From assembly GCA_019634835.1 (NCBI GenBank), contig JAHCAO010000017.1:1-35266 (forward strand): a stretch of DNA of 35,266 bases, written 5' to 3'. The DNA comes from Gammaproteobacteria bacterium (lineage in GTDB: Bacteria; Pseudomonadota; Gammaproteobacteria; DSM-16500). A model generated the notes under the pieces. The model was not told where the DNA came from. It saw nothing but the letters and a program-made list of their open reading frames with translations, and searched no databases. Positions 14,819-23,957 of the stretch are shown here, in pieces. The number at the start of each line of letters is the position of its first letter. Position 1 is the first letter of the stretch. Made by a program: the position numbers and the translations under genes.

Positions 14819-16113
14819 TTCTTCATTTGATCCTTAATTTCACGTGCGGCAGCGAGCATACTCAGTTGAGCAATAATCCCATAAGTATAAAACCGATTTA
14901 GGCAGGCATCCGGTTCCATATCATCCCGTGGCTCATTACAAGTTTGATGAAATGCTAACGGCTCAAATTTCATTCCTGGCGAATTTAAATTTTCATCAAT
15001 ACCACGATCTTTATGTACACGATAAAACCCACCGACCACGCAGCTACCCCACAAATAAATCACTGGTTCAGCGACAGCATGACCTGCCCCAAACGTTTCG
15101 AAAGTATAGATACCTTCTTGTATAATGACACGGCGAACAGGTTGACCACCTTTCGTCATAGACATACGTGTCCGCTGTTTACGGTTCATGGATTTTAATT
15201 CTTCAATATCACGTACTGTCATGACAGCCATTCCGTAGGTACCTGCATCTGCCTTCACAATTAAAAACGGCTGGTGAGGAATGTGATATTGAGCATATTT
15301 CTTCTTGATTTCAGCAAATAAAATTTCTGTATTCGACACCAAACATTCCATACCTTCTTGCTGCATAAAATCAATTTGGCCGCAATACCGAAACAATGGA
15401 GAAATCAGCCAAGGATCAATACCGACTTGCTCTGCAAACTCTCCAGCCACCACAGCATAATATTGAAAGTGATCTGATTTAAAGCGTTGACTCCATCCCA
15501 ATTCAGCAGGTGGGAGAACCAATTGATCAACATTTTGTAGAATATCAGGTATACCATCTGATAAGTCATTATTCAATAACACCACGTCAGGAATAAAATT
15601 CTCAACATAAAGTTTATTATCTTTACGTAACAATGGCTCAACAATAACGGTTTCTCCAGACGTTAATTCAATATGATGCAATGCCTGAATTTCCTCACTT
15701 AATATACCGAAATGCACTTGAAAACCTGCATTTTCTAAAATTGTTTGTAACGTTTTTACATTAGACCAATAATGTAGATTACGCGTATGACTTTCTGGAA
15801 CCACAAGGATTTTTGTTGCCTGTGGTGCAATAGTATGAATAATTTTTTTGGCCGCAGATACCGATTGCGATAAAAAATTAGGATTAAGATTATTAAACCC
15901 TGCTGGAAATAAATTCATGTCAATTGGAGCTATTTTAAATCCTGCATTTCGCAAATCAATGGAGCCATAAATAGGTGCAGTCGTTAACTGCCACTGCATC
16001 GCAAACCACTCTTCAATTAATTTCCTCTGAGAAAGAAAGTGCCGCTCAAGAAAATAAAGTTGTTCTGTAGCAGATGTATCAAGTGTTAGCGCTTTTTGTG
16101 AAGTTACTAGCAT
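14815..16113 (-). CDS. gshA: glutamate-cysteine ligase, proteobacterial type
   Basis: GshA makes gamma-glutamylcysteine, the first step of glutathione synthesis. The 432-aa product belongs to the short class found in Legionella, Coxiella and some betaproteobacteria, unlike the ~520-aa E. coli enzyme. Visible blocks: APIYGSIDLRNAGFKIAPID, MNLFPAGFNNLN, ILVVPESHTRNLHYWSNV, FLIVKADAGTYGMAVMTV, RVIIQEGIYTFE and VIYLWGSCVVGGFYRVH. ATG 16113 has AGAGGA five nt upstream. It heads a gshA-gshB operon with ATGA coupling. The gene seems intact. Confidence 0.95.
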   Translation of the reverse strand: MLVTSQKALTLDTSATEQLYFLERHFLSQRKLIEEWFAMQWQLTTAPIYGSIDLRNAGFKIAPIDMNLFPAGFNNLNPNFLSQSVSAAKKIIHTIAPQATKILVVPESHTRNLHYWSNVKTLQTILENAGFQVHFGILSEEIQALHHIELTSGETVIVEPLLRKDNKLYVENFIPDVVLLNNDLSDGIPDILQNVDQLVLPPAELGWSQRFKSDHFQYYAVVAGEFAEQVGIDPWLISPLFRYCGQIDFMQQEGMECLVSNTEILFAEIKKKYAQYHIPHQPFLIVKADAGTYGMAVMTVRDIEELKSMNRKQRTRMSMTKGGQPVRRVIIQEGIYTFETFGAGHAVAEPVIYLWGSCVVGGFYRVHKDRGIDENLNSPGMKFEPLAFHQTCNEPRDDMEPDACLNRFYTYGIIAQLSMLAAAREIKDQMKK

Positions 16114-16177
16114 GTGATCCTCTTTTCTATTGTTTCATTTCTTATTTAATAAAGAAAATGGGTTAGCATGGAGCGCG

Positions 16178-16343
16178 TGACGAATTTTTTGCAACGAGAG
16201 GACCAGGGTATTTTGTATGAACCATTCACTCGCAAACAGGAATCTGCGAGAGCAAAGCACACTCATCCCTGATTGGGTTTTGCGGTAAGCGGTAAATGGT
16301 GAAGGAAAAATACCCAGGTCCTCCCGTTGCAAAAAATTCGTCA
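16178..16343. mobile_element. MITE-like palindromic element, family 1, copy 2, with inverted centre
   Basis: The ends are GTGACGAATTTTTTGCAACG and its near-perfect reverse complement. The outer halves are in the opposite orientation to the copies at 5484-5667 and 23958-24121, but the central 32 nt (16252-16283, CACTCATCCCTGATTGGG) keeps their orientation. It lies between gshA and dsbD and codes for nothing plausible. Confidence 0.85.
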
Positions 16344-16351
16344 TACCCCCG

Positions 16352-18001
16352 TTAACATGTTACTTTCTTATCACAGCTCGCAGTGATAAATGTATTGATC
16401 CGTGTCATAAATTCTTGTGCACTCAGCTCGCCGACTATTCTGTGTGAATTCACTTCCTGGCCTTGGTGATTGAAAAATAACACGGTAGGCGGCGCAATAA
16501 CATTATAAGTTTTTAGCAATGCCGCATCATCTGCGTTATTTGCCGAGAGATCCGCACGCAATAAAACAAATTGATTTAAAACATGTCTGACACTAGGTTC
16601 ATTAAATACTTTTTTATCCATGGAAACGCAAGACTCACACCAGTCTGCATAGAAATCAAGAAGCACAGGTTTACGCAAAGCTTGTGCGTTTATCAATTGT
16701 TGGTGAAGATCTTTTTCATTATGAACCACAACAAATGAAGAAGCGGCCGTACTTTCTGGAAAAGAAACCACTCTAGAAAATAGCCAAGCCGCCATACATA
16801 ACATTAGCACGCCAAACGTTTTTTGCACGGCATTCATCCACGGGCCTCGTCTAGGCATCCATTTTCCTGTTGATACGCCAATTGCAATGAGAGGCATCCC
16901 CATACCAACACTCATGACAAATAAAGCTCCCGCACCCAGCACAACGTTTCCAGATTGAGCGATATACATTAGCACACCGACAAGAGGCGCTGTCACACAA
17001 GGCGAAACAATCAATGTTGATACGATACCCATGATAAACACACCAATATAAGTGCCGCCTTCTTGTTTTCGACTAATAGCAGTAATGTGATTTTGCCAAT
17101 ACCGCGGCAATCGTAAGTCATATAACCCGAACAAAGACAAAGAAAGAATGACAAATAAAATGCTTACCATTGCAATAATCCAAGGTTGCTGCAGCCATGC
17201 TTGTAAAGAGTTGCCCATTAAAGCAGCGACAATACCCACCATGGCATAAGTTATTGACGCACCTAACACATAGGTTGAAGACAATAAAAAAGCCTTTTTG
17301 GTGCTAACCGGCTGCTTATGTCCCACAATAATACTCGTGAGAATAGGAATCATCGGCAGCACACAAGGGGTGAATGCTAATAACAAACCTAGCCCAGCAA
17401 AAATTAGTAACATCACACCCAGAGATTGTGAACTGAAAAGGTGATGCACATCATTTTGATCGGTCAACAATGCTCGAAACGATGAATAAAATGCTGATAG
17501 GTGATGATCCCCTTGGGCTGGCAAAGCAGCATGATTCGTTAAATCCAATTGATACGTTTTACTCATGGGTGGATAACAAAACCCTCTTTCTGAGCATCCT
17601 TGATAATCAACACTCAATTGTATCTGTTGATTCATTGTCTGTAATGCAACAGGAATAGTGACCTGACCTGAATAAACTTCCTCACCAATATGATTGGGAT
17701 TTTGTTTTAATTGACTTTGCGGAAATCGGACATCAGCAATTAACATTGGCTCAAATTTAAAATGTAGCCGCTGACGATAAAGATAATAGCCTGGAACAAT
17801 ATTAAATTGAATATTCACCAAATTTTGGCGAGCGATCACAACTGATAAATTAAATGCTTTATCAGCAGACAATGGTGAAGAATTTGCAGCTGCCAGCAGA
17901 GGACTGGATGAAAATCCAGCCATTATCCACACAAAACAAAATAAGCACCTCATTACTTGTATGGTTAGATAGACTGGGGTTCTCACTTTGTTGCTTTGCA
18001 T
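16352..18001 (-). CDS. dsbD: thiol:disulfide interchange protein DsbD
   Basis: DsbD carries electrons from cytoplasmic thioredoxin across the inner membrane to periplasmic reductases. The 549-aa product has all three parts. A signal peptide (core CLFCFVWIMAGFS) leads to the periplasmic alpha domain with its Cys pair in GCSERGFCYPP. A multi-helix membrane domain runs from LGVMLLIFAGLGLLLAFTPCVLPM to residue ~410, with the second Cys in STLIVSPCVTAPL. The C-terminal thioredoxin-like domain has WCESC in LLDFYADWCESC. ATG 18001 has an AGGT about ten nt upstream. It follows hemE by 41 bp on the same strand, and a palindromic element lies right after its stop. Confidence 0.96.
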   Translation of the reverse strand: MQSNKVRTPVYLTIQVMRCLFCFVWIMAGFSSSPLLAAANSSPLSADKAFNLSVVIARQNLVNIQFNIVPGYYLYRQRLHFKFEPMLIADVRFPQSQLKQNPNHIGEEVYSGQVTIPVALQTMNQQIQLSVDYQGCSERGFCYPPMSKTYQLDLTNHAALPAQGDHHLSAFYSSFRALLTDQNDVHHLFSSQSLGVMLLIFAGLGLLLAFTPCVLPMIPILTSIIVGHKQPVSTKKAFLLSSTYVLGASITYAMVGIVAALMGNSLQAWLQQPWIIAMVSILFVILSLSLFGLYDLRLPRYWQNHITAISRKQEGGTYIGVFIMGIVSTLIVSPCVTAPLVGVLMYIAQSGNVVLGAGALFVMSVGMGMPLIAIGVSTGKWMPRRGPWMNAVQKTFGVLMLCMAAWLFSRVVSFPESTAASSFVVVHNEKDLHQQLINAQALRKPVLLDFYADWCESCVSMDKKVFNEPSVRHVLNQFVLLRADLSANNADDAALLKTYNVIAPPTVLFFNHQGQEVNSHRIVGELSAQEFMTRINTFITASCDKKVTC

Positions 18002-18042
18002 ATGCTTTTTACCTATTCACTTTCACCAGAAGCTCGCCATTA

Positions 18043-19110
18043 TCATGGCTGAGCATGATATGACTGGCTAATTTCATGGACCGCATCGACCAGTATTCTA
18101 ACATGATCGGGCGGAACATCCGGCGTTATTCCATGCCCCAAATTAAACACATGTCCAGATCCCTGTCCAAAGGATTTCAAGACTTGCGATACTTCTCTCC
18201 GAATGGTCTCAGGCCCTTCTAATAAATAAGCTGGATTCATATTCCCTTGTAATGCCACTTTTTCACCTACTTTTGCACGTGCTTCATGTAATGAAATTTC
18301 CCAATCCACACCTACTACATCACAACCCGTTTCCGCCATTTGCTCAATCCAGCTTTTTCCACCTTTTGTGAATAAAATGAAAGGAATTTTATTGTTTTGA
18401 TAAGTACGTATCAGGCCCGCTGTGATTTGTTTGATGTAATATAAAGAAAATTCTTGATAATTTTGAGTATTCAGCATTCCACCCCAAGTATCAAATAACA
18501 TGACCACCTGCACACCCGCTTCTATTTGGGCATTTAAATGCGCACAAACTGATTGCGCCAATAAATCCAACAGATGGTGGAGTAAAAAAGGGGCCTCTTG
18601 CAGCATTTTCATGATTTGCGGAAACCCATGTTTAGATTTACCTTCTACCATGTATGCAGCTAGGGTCCAAGGACTGCCGCAAAATCCTATTAATGGAACG
18701 CTACCTGCTAATTCCCGCCGTATCAGTTGAATAGTATCATAGACATATTTCAACTGTTCTAAATCAGGGACGGCTAAGCGATTAATTTCATCTTCATGTT
18801 GCATAGAGCGGGCAAATACAGGTCCCTCTCCTTCAATAAATTTCAATCCTAATCCCATTGCATCCGGAATAGTTAAAATGTCAGAGAAGAGTATGGATGC
18901 ATCTAGCGCATATCGTTGCAATGGCTGCAACGTCACTTCACAAGCTAATTCTGGCGTTTTACATAACGCCATAAAACTTCCCGCCCGTTCACGTACAGCG
19001 CGGTACTCTGGCAGGTAACGCCCAGCTTGGCGCATTACCCAAATAGGCGTCATATCCACCGGTTCACGCCAAATAGCTTTGAGCAGACGATCGTTTTTTA
19101 ACTGAGACAT
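18043..19110 (-). CDS. hemE: uroporphyrinogen decarboxylase
   Basis: HemE decarboxylates uroporphyrinogen III to coproporphyrinogen III in haem synthesis. The 355-aa product has the normal length and the signatures [21 protein letters not shown] (substrate-binding Arg residues), [68 protein letters not shown] and [17 protein letters not shown] 19110 has AAAGGG nine nt upstream. It is probably co-transcribed with dsbD. Confidence 0.98.
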   Translation of the reverse strand: MSQLKNDRLLKAIWREPVDMTPIWVMRQAGRYLPEYRAVRERAGSFMALCKTPELACEVTLQPLQRYALDASILFSDILTIPDAMGLGLKFIEGEGPVFARSMQHEDEINRLAVPDLEQLKYVYDTIQLIRRELAGSVPLIGFCGSPWTLAAYMVEGKSKHGFPQIMKMLQEAPFLLHHLLDLLAQSVCAHLNAQIEAGVQVVMLFDTWGGMLNTQNYQEFSLYYIKQITAGLIRTYQNNKIPFILFTKGGKSWIEQMAETGCDVVGVDWEISLHEARAKVGEKVALQGNMNPAYLLEGPETIRREVSQVLKSFGQGSGHVFNLGHGITPDVPPDHVRILVDAVHEISQSYHAQP

Positions 19111-19213
19111 GGTGGCAACCCTTTAAGTTTTATCATGACCTGTCATAAGCAGCAGGGTCTACGTGCTCAATATGGATAGGTAAGTATTTTTTAAAATCAT
19201 CCAATTGCATACA

Positions 19214-19675
19214 TTACATCGTTATCTTGTCTAGCTGCTCATTAACATATCTTTGAAATGTAAAAGGACTAGCAATCATAGGATAAGCGTCAGATACACC
19301 AAAAGCATTAATCGAGACAGAGCCATAGTCAAGCATTTGACCTAGTAGGCTTTGATACACATTTACTTGAGAAATAGTACGAATCCTCATTTCATTCGTA
19401 TGCCGGAAAAAAAAACCTTCCCGCATCATCACTCGTTTATTCGTCACAGCAAACTCTGAAAAATAGTACTCTAGGCCAACCGATGCCCACAATATCAAGA
19501 GAATCACGGAAGGAACCCACTCGAATTTTACAAGAATGAAATTCGAATGCATATAGTTAAACACAAAGATTGATAATATTGTTAATATGGCTGGAATGGC
19601 AAATAGGATAAGATGCTTTTTTGTACGAAATAAGATTTGCTCATCTGGTAGTAGATTCCTCTCTATGTAGCTCAT
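19214..19675 (-). CDS. bacterial PH-domain membrane protein
   Basis: The 153-aa protein begins with the YdbT/bPH2 hallmark SYIERNLLPDEQILFRTKKH. Two helices follow (FAIPAILTILSIFVFNYM and VPSVILLILWASVGLEYYF), then the PH strand set EFAVTNKRVMMREGFF...INQVNVYQSLLGQMLDYGSVSINAFG-like block. The family is thought to be a membrane-anchored lipid- or protein-binding module; its role is not well defined. It lies alone between hemE and the divergent gspC, with a 100-bp gap after its stop. Confidence 0.85.
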   Translation of the reverse strand: MSYIERNLLPDEQILFRTKKHLILFAIPAILTILSIFVFNYMHSNFILVKFEWVPSVILLILWASVGLEYYFSEFAVTNKRVMMREGFFFRHTNEMRIRTISQVNVYQSLLGQMLDYGSVSINAFGVSDAYPMIASPFTFQRYVNEQLDKITM

Positions 19676-19755
19676 GGATGAGTCTCCTTACTAACGTTCA
19701 TGATTACTTATCCTTTTCTGGGCTATAATATGCCAAACCAAACAAATCAGCTATA

Positions 19756-19819
19756 CTAGTGCGGCGTTAGCCTAAGTTTGACCTCTGTATAGAACCAACT
19801 TAGGCTGATGCCGCACTAG
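19756..19819. repeat. 64-bp imperfect inverted repeat upstream of gspC
   Basis: Arms 19756-19778 and 19797-19819 (CTAGTGCGGCGTTAGCCTAA and its near reverse complement) pair with about three mismatches around an 18-nt loop. It is followed directly by GGTCTGTTGACAATTCTAC, the sequence seen upstream of folA. It appears to be a small mobile element or insertion-sequence remnant. The TTGACA at 19826-19831 could be a -35 box for gspC, but no matching -10 is seen. Confidence 0.6.
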
Positions 19820-19889
19820 GGTCTGTTGACAATTCTACACTATCCTAGTTTTCAATTAATAAACGCTCCGCGAAGAGCCTTAGTGAACA

Positions 19890-20405
19890 ATGAACGTAAA
19901 TGATTTATCAATAAATATTAATCTTTCTATGCGAACCATGATAGGCATTTTTATTGCCCTTTTGGCAATGGTATGTGCAACTTTTCTATACGTGGTTTGG
20001 CAATGGCATAGTGATTGGGGTTTGGCCCATGACAAACCAGAGCCGATTTCTACCATAACAACACCAGACACCATGAATAAGATAATCTCCTCTATTTCTG
20101 GTGAGCATCTATTTGGCCAGTCGCTAAACAAATTAGGTGATATGCCTATTACTAATCTACAATTAAGTGTCACAGGTATTGTTAAAGTGGAAACTGAACA
20201 ATCTCATTCCGTATCAAAAGCCTATATTTCCATTGCTGGGCAACCGAGTAAAATTTATCAGCTAGGTGACCACTTACCTTATGGCGTAAGAGTGTATGAA
20301 ATCACCTCTGACGCTGTCATATTAGAAAACGATGGCCACCTCGAAAAATTACTCTTGCCACGCGAACATTTAAAATTTAAACCAAAAACCAAGGGACGTT
20401 TGTAA
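19890..20405 (+). CDS. gspC: type II secretion inner-membrane protein GspC (short form)
   Basis: GspC links the inner-membrane platform to the secretin GspD. The 171-aa product has an N-terminal anchor (MIGIFIALLAMVCATFLYVVW) and a periplasmic HR domain: ISGEHLFGQ, NLQLSVTGIV, AYISIAGQPSKIYQLGDHLPYGVRVYEITSDAVILENDGHLEKLLLPRE in family order. The usual C-terminal PDZ or coiled-coil region is absent. It is separated from the other gsp genes, facing them convergently across gspM and a palindromic element. The lipoprotein gene begins one base after its stop. Confidence 0.9.
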   Translation: MNVNDLSININLSMRTMIGIFIALLAMVCATFLYVVWQWHSDWGLAHDKPEPISTITTPDTMNKIISSISGEHLFGQSLNKLGDMPITNLQLSVTGIVKVETEQSHSVSKAYISIAGQPSKIYQLGDHLPYGVRVYEITSDAVILENDGHLEKLLLPREHLKFKPKTKGRL

Positions 20406-20406
20406 G

Positions 20407-20796
20407 ATGATTAGAGCATTGCTTATTTGCTTATTATCGTTGTCACTTTTTGCTTGTGCGACACCTTCACCACGCATGACATCCGAATTACAGCAAGGTA
20501 AACGATATTTTCATGATGGTTATTATAGACGCGCAATGCGCCAATTATTACCGCTAGCTTGTGATGGAAACGCTGAGGCTCAGTACGCAGTAGGATATAT
20601 GTATTATTATGGGCTAGGCGTTGCGCAAGATACTGATGTAGGTGACTTCTGGATTAAACGCTCAGCTAACCAAGGTTATGCGCCTGCTATACAAGCATTA
20701 CATCTGATCTCTACGGACAAAGATGCAGCGACACCCACCCATACATGGCACCAGAAAACATACTTGAGGTCACAGGAACCCTATAAAGCGCATTGA
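20407..20796 (+). CDS. Sel1-repeat lipoprotein coupled to gspC
   Basis: The 129-aa product has a short signal peptide with a lipobox LSLFAC (Cys17) followed by Ala, so outer-membrane sorting is expected. The mature part holds a TPR/Sel1 unit: GKRYFHDGYYRRAMRQLLPLA, GNAEAQYAVGYMYYYGLGV and ANQGYAPAIQALHLI. The ATG is one base after the gspC stop, so the two are almost surely co-translated. TPR lipoproteins such as PilF/PilW act as pilotins for type IV-pilus secretins. I infer a pilotin-like or assembly role for GspD here, since no gspS is present; a peptidoglycan or effector-associated role is an alternative. Confidence 0.85.
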   Translation: MIRALLICLLSLSLFACATPSPRMTSELQQGKRYFHDGYYRRAMRQLLPLACDGNAEAQYAVGYMYYYGLGVAQDTDVGDFWIKRSANQGYAPAIQALHLISTDKDAATPTHTWHQKTYLRSQEPYKAH

Positions 20797-20838
20797 TTTT
20801 GATTTCCGTTTTGACATGCTCTATAGCTAGGTGCAGGT

Positions 20839-21137
20839 GAGTTTTTTACAGCGAGAAGCGGAGCAATCATGAGGGTAGCTATCGGATCCCAAAAAACGGA
20901 AGCTCTGCGATGTCGAAGCTATGAAGGCTCGTTAAGAGGGATGCAAGCGAAAGAATAAAGGCTACTATTTCAACCCATCTACTGTATTACAAAGCGAGCC
21001 GTCGTGATGACTTGAATGGTGCTATCTACCAGCTTCCGTTTTTTGGGCCCGATGACTACCCCCGTGAATCGTTACTCCGTTTTTTGGGATCCGATAGCTA
21101 CCCTCATGATTGCTCCGCTTCTCGCTGTAAAAAACTC
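20839..21137. mobile_element. MITE-like element, family 2, copy B (opposite orientation)
   Basis: The core matches the reverse complement of the 9365-9682 element (TGCGATGTCGAAGC, AATAAAGGCT, CGTCGTGATGACTTGAATGG). The outer arms (GAGTTTTTTACAGCGAGAAG inward) are near-perfect inverted repeats. They resemble the tips of the family-1 elements, not the tips of copy A. The right arm carries an extra ~41-bp tandem unit with a second CCGTTTTTTGGG. It lies between the convergent gspC-lipoprotein pair and gspM. Confidence 0.88.
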
Positions 21138-21148
21138 GTGATACATCC

Positions 21149-21652
21149 TTATAACTTCATCACAATGCTGGTATTCACCAGCCCAGGTACGCTATTAGCA
21201 ATCACAGACATCCGCGTCACCGAGACATTTTGCTCTTTAATAATCACAACAAGCAGTTTAATGAGTTTATCAAACTCTACCTTCTGGAACTGAATTTCCA
21301 CCGAATCATTTGACGCTTGTTTTAATTGGGTCAGCGATTGCCCAAGACCTGCTTGTGCAATTTGTTTTTGAATCTGACTCAATAAAACCACTAGAGAAAT
21401 AGATTTATTTTTTTCTTTTGTTTTATTTTCTACTTTTTGTATCACATCATTGGCAGCCTGCATCCATGACAGCGTTTTTTGACTTGCCACAATTTGCTCA
21501 CGCATCTGTACAATGTGATTTAGATAAGGCGCCCATACCCATTGATAAGCAATGAAAAGAACCAGCAAAACAGTACCAATGCCGATTACTTGCTTCTCGC
21601 GAAGCGCTAACCCCGACCACCACTCTTTCATTTTTGCCCATAACTCTTTCAT
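21149..21652 (-). CDS. gspM: type II secretion protein GspM
   Basis: GspM is a bitopic inner-membrane protein that pairs with GspL in the platform. From ATG 21652 the protein is 167 aa; GTG 21664, directly adjoining the gspL stop, is the alternative. Layout: short amphipathic cytoplasmic part (KELWAKMKEWWSGLALREKQ), one helix VIGIGTVLLVLFIAYQWVW, then a coiled-coil and ferredoxin-like periplasmic domain ending KLLVVIIKEQNVSVTRMSVIA. It is the last gene of gspG-M on the reverse strand. The family is weakly conserved, so position supports the call. Confidence 0.88.
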   Translation of the reverse strand: MKELWAKMKEWWSGLALREKQVIGIGTVLLVLFIAYQWVWAPYLNHIVQMREQIVASQKTLSWMQAANDVIQKVENKTKEKNKSISLVVLLSQIQKQIAQAGLGQSLTQLKQASNDSVEIQFQKVEFDKLIKLLVVIIKEQNVSVTRMSVIANSVPGLVNTSIVMKL

Positions 21653-21664
21653 GATTGCTCTCAC

Positions 21665-22870
21665 TTATTCCATCACGATGGTCGCATTAATCCGTGCATC
21701 AATTAAATTAGCACTCTGTTGTTTGAGATTAAATCCTTGCTGTGTCAAAAAATGAGTGAATTTATCAATATCTTCAGAAGATAGCGCTGTTATCTCTAAT
21801 GTAAGTTGATTATTTTGAAAATCGAACCGTTTCAATGTGATATTTGGCGTTTCTACGGCTGCTTTATCCAGATAATCTATCATCACTAATAATTTATTAT
21901 TCTCCACTTGCGCCATTAACTTATGTAGCTTTTCTTCCATGCGTAGTTTTGGCGCAATCATGCTGCTAGCTTGCGGAAAATTCCGCTTATAAATTTGTGC
22001 CATTTGTGTTTCTATGCCTGAGAGGCGCTGCTTGAGAATAAAATAAGAGACCGTAGGATAAAGGAACAGTAAAGCCACCCATGTCATTACTAAATAAAAA
22101 GTAAAATTCCAAATTTTTCGCATGCGAGGAAATATGAATTTTTTTGTTTTATAAGCACCTTGCAGTAAATTCATTGCGTGTGAATGAGCAACATGCAACG
22201 CTAAATCCTTATATAATTGTTCTGGCTGATTGAAATCCTCGGTAATATTTACTGGCGCGCTTAGTTCAGCAGCTACTGTATGTGGCGTGTAATTATGAAT
22301 ATGAATAGCATCCGGAAACTTTTCACCTGAGCTTAATGCAATTGCCACCCATTCATTTAAATTACTCTTATCACAAATGAATCCTTGGCAAATTCCTGTG
22401 CGCACTATCACGATATCAGACACTAAAATTTGCCACTCGTTTTCTTGAAATGGTAATACCAATGTCATTGGCAAAAAAACATCTGCTTGAATTTTCCATG
22501 ATTGTAAAAGCGCCAGCCATTCTTGGATTTTTTCCCTTGCCACAATAGCAACAGCAATGCTTCCATCTTGCATGGGTTCTCCCAAAGCAAAATGTAGTTC
22601 CTCAATGTCACTGATAAGCTGCTCTTCTAATGCATAAGGAAGTGCTTGTACAAGCCGCGCACGGCTCATTTTAGGTAACATAACGGAAGTCAGTAATATG
22701 TCTTCTCCTGGTACAATGACTACCACTTCCTTGTCAGATGCAGCTAAAGATAATTCCGCTGGATTACCATAAAACACCGATTGCGTGACAACACGATGAG
22801 TGTCCACTACCATCCAGCTGGGATGAAGCATATCGTGAGCGTGTAAATAAATAACTAGTTTATCTTGCAT
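21665..22870 (-). CDS. gspL: type II secretion protein GspL
   Basis: GspL recruits the ATPase GspE to the platform. The 401-aa product has the cytoplasmic ASKHA-like domain (residues 1-245; EVVVIVPGEDILLTSVMLPK, LVQALPYALEEQLISDIEELHFALG), one membrane helix near 253-275 (FYLVMTWVALLFLYPTVSYF) and a periplasmic ferredoxin-like domain with a coiled-coil start. The length matches the family. ATG 22870 has AAGGA seven nt upstream. A solo end of the family-1 palindromic element lies in the short gap before it. Confidence 0.93.
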   Translation of the reverse strand: MQDKLVIYLHAHDMLHPSWMVVDTHRVVTQSVFYGNPAELSLAASDKEVVVIVPGEDILLTSVMLPKMSRARLVQALPYALEEQLISDIEELHFALGEPMQDGSIAVAIVAREKIQEWLALLQSWKIQADVFLPMTLVLPFQENEWQILVSDIVIVRTGICQGFICDKSNLNEWVAIALSSGEKFPDAIHIHNYTPHTVAAELSAPVNITEDFNQPEQLYKDLALHVAHSHAMNLLQGAYKTKKFIFPRMRKIWNFTFYLVMTWVALLFLYPTVSYFILKQRLSGIETQMAQIYKRNFPQASSMIAPKLRMEEKLHKLMAQVENNKLLVMIDYLDKAAVETPNITLKRFDFQNNQLTLEITALSSEDIDKFTHFLTQQGFNLKQQSANLIDARINATIVME

Positions 22871-22881
22871 ATCGATCCTTA

Positions 22882-22914
22882 TCTTCCCGCTGCAAAAAAC
22901 TCATCATGCACCTG
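22882..22914. repeat. solo end of the family-1 palindromic element
   Basis: The stretch CGCTGCAAAAAACTCATCAT and GCACCTG that follows matches one arm tip of the elements at 5484-5667 and 23958-24121, without a partner arm nearby. It seems to be a remnant between gspK and gspL. Confidence 0.45.
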
Positions 22915-22937
22915 ATCAAACTGGGATTGTCCCTATA

Positions 22938-23915
22938 CTAACCTGGCACACTTTTGCTTTGCCATATTATATTAATTGCTCCTTTACCATCACTGGCAGC
23001 ACGCTCGAGAAGAGTATAAAGCACAATATGCTGCTTCTCTATTTCTACTATAGTCTCCACCAAAAAATAATTGCTTAGCGCAGTAATTTTCTCCGCAGGT
23101 ATATTATGATTTTTCACTAAATCCAAGTTCAAAAATACTTGCGTAGAAGAGATCGTCACTTGTGAACGTAATTTCTCTATTGCTTTTCCCGTTTCCAATG
23201 TCATGTTAGGACTTAATGCGGCAATCACTGGCGCCGGAGCGGTTTGAATATTCACTAAGGTCTGAACTGGCAATGCTGTAATGTAAGGCTGTAAGGCTAA
23301 AAATAACTTTGGTGTCATGCCTTTCACTAATTGCAATTCGCTCGCACTCGCCATAGGCCTATGCGCAGCACGATACGGGGGCGTTAAATGTAGATAATAT
23401 TTATTGTATGCATTTTGTTGTTGCCCTGGTGTTACCCAATCAGTAACAGCAAGAACAATCTCTTGAGCTTCTTGCTCGCTTATTTTGGGAGCAACGATAT
23501 GTAATAACTGTTTTAAGTCTGTCTGAGATTCTTTATTGACAAGATTATTCAGATTAACACGCGCTTGCATATCGGTAATGGTGCTAGATATCTTATATCC
23601 ATTCACTCTATTTTCTGGTGATCTTATCGGCATAACATCGACAGGAACATTGGGTTTTTGCTTAGCTAAATTATCACGTAATTGTTCCATTGCCCACGCA
23701 ATAGAGCCTTGTGCATAAAACTCCGCTTGGGTATCGCGTAATAATAAACTTGTACGGCGTATGTCCCGCTCTAATCTCGACATCATGAAGTAAGCCATTA
23801 CTGCAACAATAGCAACAAAAAAAAGTGCGACAACAATCACAACACCTTTTTGCTGCCTGGGTGTTGAACTTGTTCTTAATAAACTTTTTGCAGGAGTTCC
23901 CACTATCTGTTTCAC
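22938..23915 (-). CDS. gspK: type II secretion minor pseudopilin GspK
   Basis: GspK caps the pseudopilus tip with GspI and GspJ. The 325-aa product has the long size typical of GspK. A long leader ends with Gly (PRQQKG) before VVIVVALFFVAIVAVMAYF; GspK characteristically lacks the Glu at position 5 of the mature protein, as here. The alpha domain and SAM-like part (ASELQLVKGMTPKLFLALQPYITALP, VNIQTAPAPVIAALSP) are present. The start is GTG 23915, since no ATG precedes the prepilin signal. A palindromic element separates it from gspJ. Confidence 0.94.
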   Translation of the reverse strand: MKQIVGTPAKSLLRTSSTPRQQKGVVIVVALFFVAIVAVMAYFMMSRLERDIRRTSLLLRDTQAEFYAQGSIAWAMEQLRDNLAKQKPNVPVDVMPIRSPENRVNGYKISSTITDMQARVNLNNLVNKESQTDLKQLLHIVAPKISEQEAQEIVLAVTDWVTPGQQQNAYNKYYLHLTPPYRAAHRPMASASELQLVKGMTPKLFLALQPYITALPVQTLVNIQTAPAPVIAALSPNMTLETGKAIEKLRSQVTISSTQVFLNLDLVKNHNIPAEKITALSNYFLVETIVEIEKQHIVLYTLLERAASDGKGAINIIWQSKSVPG

Positions 23916-23957
23916 TTCGTTATGACACCTATTTTATGCCTATCACTTTTCTCGGGT

